DNA of 64,000 nucleotides from Janibacter indicus (GTDB lineage: Bacteria > Actinomycetota > Actinomycetes > Actinomycetales > Dermatophilaceae), in assembly GCF_900176385.1 (NCBI RefSeq), contig NZ_FWXN01000005.1, positions 124,001-188,000 of the forward strand, in the 5' to 3' direction. The position numbers and the translations under genes are program-made. Below, piece by piece: positions 60,745 through 64,000 of this stretch (positions are counted from its first letter, which is position 1; each line of letters starts with the position of its first letter). Below the pieces are notes generated by a model. The model did not search any database. It worked only from the letters and a program-made list of their open reading frames with translations, and was not told the DNA's origin.

Positions 60745-62015
60745 AACAGCACCTCGCGCTCGAGGCGGATCTGCGCCACGTCGAGGTAGCCGGCGGCGAA
60801 GCCGGCCTCGCAGTAGGCGAGGTAGAACTCCCACGTGCGCCGGAAGGTCTCGTCGAAGCCCGCCGCGGAGATCGTCGGCCACTGCTCCAGGAAGCGCTCG
60901 CGCCACCGGCGCAGCGTCACCGCGTAGTCCTGGCCGAAGTGGTGCGCGCTCGTCACCCGCAGCGAGGTGTGCCGCTCGGTCGTCTCCTCGATCGCCCGGG
61001 TCGAGGGGATGAGCCCGCCGGGGAAGATGTGCTTCTGGATCCAGCCGTAGGACCGCCGGGTCGCGAGGTAGCGATCGTGCGACATGAGGATCGACTGGAT
61101 CGCGGCCACCCCACCGGGGGCGAGCAGGTCGTCGATCGTCCGGAAGTAGGTCGGCCAGTACTCCTCGCCGACCGCCTCGATCATCTCGACGCTGACGATC
61201 GCGTCGAACTGCCCGGTCACCTCGCGGTAGTCCTGCAGCCGCACCTCGACCCGGTCGGCGAGCCCGGGGTCGGAGGCGTCGGCCGCGGCGATGCGCTGTA
61301 GCGCCAGGTCCGCCTGCTCGCCCGACAGCGTGATCGTCGTGACGTGCGCCCCCCGGCGGGCGGCGGCGATCGCCAGCGACCCCCAGCCGGTCCCGATCTC
61401 GAGGACCCGGGCGCCGGCCCGCACGTCCGCGGCGTCGAGCACGGCCTCGATCTTGGCGCGCTGCGCTTCGGCGAGGGTCTGCTCGGCCACCGGTCGGCGG
61501 TCGTCGAAGAGGGCCGAGCTGTAGCTGAGCGTCTCGTCGAGGAAGGCGGCGAAGAGCTCGTTGCTCAGGTCGTAGTGCGCCTCGATGTTGGACCGCGACC
61601 CGGAGAGCGTGTTGCGGGTGGCGGCGGGGATGCTCCGGTCGACGACCCGGCGCAGGCGGCTCAGCCCGGCGGGGATCATCGTCGTCATCCGCTCCGCGAA
61701 GGGCACGAGCGCGTCGGCGAGGTCTGTGCCCGGCGCGGCGTCCCAGTCGCCGGCCATGTAGCCCTCGCCGATCCCGATCTTCGGGTGGTGCGCCATCCGC
61801 TCGTAGAGCGCCGTCGGGCGCAGCATCCGCAGGGTCGGCGCGGCGGGGTCGTCGGCCGCGCCGCCGAGCGCGCGACCGTCGGGCAGGGTGACCCGGACCG
61901 GGACCCGGCCGAGCACCGTGGCGAGGATCGGGCGGGCCAGATGTGCGCGCACGCACCACGGTCGCAGGGAGGGCCGGCGCAGGCACAGCGGTCGGTCGAG
62001 TGCGGGGGCAGTCAT
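60741..62015 (-). CDS. cfa: Cyclopropane-fatty-acyl-phospholipid synthase family methyltransferase
   Basis: 424 residues. RSNIEAHYDLSNELFAAFLD, the SAM motif VLEIGTGWGSLAIAAARRGA near residue 200, and SVEMIEAVGEEYWPTYFRTI, FPGGLIPSTRAIEE are the family blocks. It transfers a methyl or methylene group from SAM to membrane fatty acyl chains. In some bacteria such relatives start furan or methyl fatty acid synthesis under photo-oxidative stress. It is coupled to DUF1365 upstream and SDR downstream. Confidence 0.92.
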   Translation of the reverse strand: MTAPALDRPLCLRRPSLRPWCVRAHLARPILATVLGRVPVRVTLPDGRALGGAADDPAAPTLRMLRPTALYERMAHHPKIGIGEGYMAGDWDAAPGTDLADALVPFAERMTTMIPAGLSRLRRVVDRSIPAATRNTLSGSRSNIEAHYDLSNELFAAFLDETLSYSSALFDDRRPVAEQTLAEAQRAKIEAVLDAADVRAGARVLEIGTGWGSLAIAAARRGAHVTTITLSGEQADLALQRIAAADASDPGLADRVEVRLQDYREVTGQFDAIVSVEMIEAVGEEYWPTYFRTIDDLLAPGGVAAIQSILMSHDRYLATRRSYGWIQKHIFPGGLIPSTRAIEETTERHTSLRVTSAHHFGQDYAVTLRRWRERFLEQWPTISAAGFDETFRRTWEFYLAYCEAGFAAGYLDVAQIRLEREVLL

Positions 62016-62776
62016 CTCAGGTCCTCCTGGTGGTGGGGGCTGCGGGGCTGGACCGGCAGGCGCCTGGCCCACAGCCGGATCCCGTGGAGACGGATCAGGG
62101 CGGTGACCCGCCAGGTCATGAGCAGGTGGCGGCCGGCGGTGCGCCAGATCGCGCCGGCGGTCGCTGGCGTCGGCACACCGGTCGTCGTCGCGGTGATCAC
62201 CCGCGTGCTGGCGCGGTCCAGGCCGACGGTCACGGTGACCCGCGCAGGGTCCAGGCGCAGGCTCACCGCGTAGTCGCCCTCGGTGTCGTTGAAGGGCGAG
62301 ACGTAGAACTCCTTGGCCGTCCCGGCTCGCCCGCTCGCGTCGACGTCGAGCAGGTAGGCGTGCCGCTCGCCGTAGGTGTTGTGAACCTCGAGCACGGTGG
62401 CCCGTAGGTGGCCATCGGGAGCGAGGCACCAGTAGACGGTGAGCGGGTCGAAGACGTGCCCGAGGACGCGCGCGTGGGCGAGCATGACGACCCGGTCGGT
62501 GGGATCGAGGTCGACGCCCCGACGAGCGAGGAAGCGCTCGAGGTCGCCACGGATCCCGCCTCCTGCCGCGCCACCCGAGAGGTGGTCGCGCGCCTCGATG
62601 CGGGTGAGCAGCCGCAGCGGCCACCGGTGCCGCGGCAGGTCGGCGAGGTCGACGAGCCACTGGTAGTGGCGGTGGGTGAAGGCGTGCTCGACCGGGGTGC
62701 GGCGTCGGTGGCTGACCGTCCCGACGACGAGGCTCGGCAGGGTCGGCAGCGTGGTGAGCGTGGGCGCGGTGGTCAC
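62012..62776 (-). CDS. DUF1365 family protein
   Basis: 254 residues from GTG 62776, whose start overlaps the upstream stop (GTGA). VGTVSHRRRTPVEHAFTHRH YQWLVDL, VFDPLTVYWCLAPDG, EVHNTYGERHAYLL and KEFYVSPFNDTEGDYAVSLR are the DUF1365 signature blocks. The protein always travels with the FAD oxidoreductase and CFA-like genes seen here, so it belongs to the same lipid modification pathway. Its reaction is not established. Confidence 0.92.
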   Translation of the reverse strand: MTTAPTLTTLPTLPSLVVGTVSHRRRTPVEHAFTHRHYQWLVDLADLPRHRWPLRLLTRIEARDHLSGGAAGGGIRGDLERFLARRGVDLDPTDRVVMLAHARVLGHVFDPLTVYWCLAPDGHLRATVLEVHNTYGERHAYLLDVDASGRAGTAKEFYVSPFNDTEGDYAVSLRLDPARVTVTVGLDRASTRVITATTTGVPTPATAGAIWRTAGRHLLMTWRVTALIRLHGIRLWARRLPVQPRSPHHQEDLR

Positions 62777-64000
62777 CACGACACCCCGAGACGCTGCGCG
62801 GCCTCGACGCCCGAGCGGCACCCGTCCTCGTGGAATCCCCAGCCCAGGTGCGCCCCCGCGAAGGCGAGCCGGTCACCGCCCGCCGTGCGCAGGCGCGCGG
62901 CGGCAGCGACCGCCTCGCGGGTGAAGACCGGGTGCGCGTAGTCCATCCGGGCGACGACACTCCCTTCGGCGAAGTCATCGGCAGAGTTGAGCGAGACGAG
63001 CAACTGGTCACCGGTCTCGTCGAAGCCCTGCAAGCGGTTCATCCAGTAGGTGACGCGGGGCCGGTCGGCGCCACCGCACGTGGCGCTGCGGTAGTTCCAC
63101 GAGGCACGGGCCCGCGGCGCCGTCGGGAGCAGGCTGGCATCGCGGTGCAGCACCGTCGCGTTGCGGGAGTAGCGGATCGCGGCGAGGTCCTCCCTCTCCT
63201 GCAGAGTCGCGTCGGCGAGCAGGGCGAGCGCCTGGTCGGCGTGGGTCGCGACGACCGCCCGGTCGAAGGACGTAACCCCGGCGGCGGTGCGCACGTCGAC
63301 GCCGTCGGGGTGTCGCGTCACGGAGGTGACCGGAGCACTGGTGCGCACCTCGCCCAGCCGCGCGGCGAGCGCGTCGACGTAGGTGGCCGATCCGCCGACC
63401 ACGGTCCGCCACGTGGGCGAGCCGGAGACGCTGAGCATGCCGTGGTGCTCGAGGAAGGCGAAGAGGTGCCGGGCGGGGTAGTCGAGCGAGTCATCGTCCC
63501 CGGACGACCAGACGCAGGAGACGAGCGGCAGCGCGAAGTGCGCCACGAAGTACGACGAGAATCCGCCCGAGGCGAGGAACTCGCCCCACGTCGGGTCGTC
63601 CGGGGACCTCCCTTCCCCCGGTCCGTGCAGGAGCGCCCGTGCGGCCCGGTGGAAGCGCGGGATCTCCCAGAGCATCCGCACGAAGCGGGGGTCGGCCACC
63701 CGCCGGGGCTGCGCGAGCACCGCTGCGGCGCCACGCCCCCCGGCCCACGACAGGCCGCACCCGTCGCAGGTGATGGACATGCTCATCTCGGTCGGCCGAG
63801 TCGCGATGTCGAGCTCGCGGAAGAGCCGCAGAAGGTGGGGGTAGGTGCGCTCGTTGTGGACGATGAAGCCAGAGTCGACCCGGACCTCACCGGCGGCGGT
63901 GTCCACAGTGTGCGTGTGGGCGTGTCCTCCGAGGCGCTCGTCCGCCTCGAAGAGGGTGACGTCGTAGGACCGGGCGAGGATGTGGGCGGCGGTCAGGCCG
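62773..64000 (-). CDS. FAD-dependent oxidoreductase (amine oxidase-like), 5' end outside window
   Basis: The frame is open to the window edge: GLTAAHILARSYDVTLFEAD ERLGGHAHTHTVDT is the FAD-binding segment just after the missing GxGxxG. It goes on with VDSGFIVHNERTYPHLLRLF, and ends with RLAFAGAHLGWGFHEDGCRS, the second FAD contact. Homologues sit with DUF1365 and CFA-type genes and are thought to oxidise or desaturate acyl chains. It is the first gene visible of the coupled operon running to 57891 or 56930. Confidence 0.9.
   Translation of the reverse strand, partial: GLTAAHILARSYDVTLFEADERLGGHAHTHTVDTAAGEVRVDSGFIVHNERTYPHLLRLFRELDIATRPTEMSMSITCDGCGLSWAGGRGAAAVLAQPRRVADPRFVRMLWEIPRFHRAARALLHGPGEGRSPDDPTWGEFLASGGFSSYFVAHFALPLVSCVWSSGDDDSLDYPARHLFAFLEHHGMLSVSGSPTWRTVVGGSATYVDALAARLGEVRTSAPVTSVTRHPDGVDVRTAAGVTSFDRAVVATHADQALALLADATLQEREDLAAIRYSRNATVLHRDASLLPTAPRARASWNYRSATCGGADRPRVTYWMNRLQGFDETGDQLLVSLNSADDFAEGSVVARMDYAHPVFTREAVAAAARLRTAGGDRLAFAGAHLGWGFHEDGCRSGVEAAQRLGVSW

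Overview
The window is high-GC DNA with GTG starts, ATGA/GTGA gene overlaps, actinobacterial families (SigJ-type sigma factor, DUF6318-like lipoprotein, CFA synthase with DUF1365 and photolyase) and many short dispersed repeats. It suggests a Gram-positive actinomycete, probably of the Micrococcales (Intrasporangiaceae-like). That placement is inferred from gene content and composition, not from a marker gene. No rRNA, tRNA or CRISPR array was recognised.

Region 1 (1-8.66 kb) looks like ordinary chromosome: a PadR regulator with a SnoaL-like protein, an SGNH hydrolase behind a 2,4-dienoyl-CoA reductase, a Fic protein, a LysR/YeiH sulfate-exporter pair and an MFS transporter. Region 2 (8.7-21.5 kb) is a patchwork: a GNAT/DUF1778 toxin-antitoxin pair in reversed order, an AT-rich scar, an aldo/keto reductase with its MerR regulator, an abortive-infection protein, a frameshifted gene, an AbrB-LON pair, an IS3 element split by an IS30 element, and an ISL3 element sitting on the stop codon of a membrane protein gene.

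Region 3 (21.6-41.5 kb) carries DoxX/SigJ and then a defence-like island. Four co-directional minus-strand genes encode a broken coiled-coil protein, a caspase-like DUF6642-type protein, a TY-chaperone-like protein and a zinc-ribbon serpin-like protein. They lie against a complete type I restriction-modification operon (hsdM-hsdS-hsdR) and a GmrSD-type type IV restriction enzyme. On the far side is a second TY-chaperone-like gene coupled to an ADP-ribosylglycohydrolase/dual-specificity-phosphatase fusion, divergent from a NrtR-type NUDIX regulator. Several uncharacterised genes follow, including a lone DnaB-like ATPase domain with a degenerate P-loop.

Region 4 (41.5-49.9 kb) is rich in decay: a membrane protein broken at a G7 run, a sigma-70 factor, two ruined VapC genes behind intact antitoxins, the tail of an amino-acid permease, and a xanthine-dehydrogenase/aldehyde-oxidoreductase operon in which two of three subunits are frameshifted. 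Region 5 (50-64 kb) returns to chromosome-like genes: flavin oxidoreductases, a lipoprotein and secreted PKD-like protein pair (whose 3' end is copied at 49.73 kb), a DUF1989 protein, and a translationally coupled minus-strand operon (FAD oxidoreductase, DUF1365, CFA-type methyltransferase, SDR, photolyase, CPBP protease). That operon resembles light/singlet-oxygen lipid-modification and DNA-repair clusters.

Two families of dispersed palindromic repeats run through the window and have entered coding sequence at least three times. The heptamer CGAAGGG/CCCTTCG is also unusually frequent.
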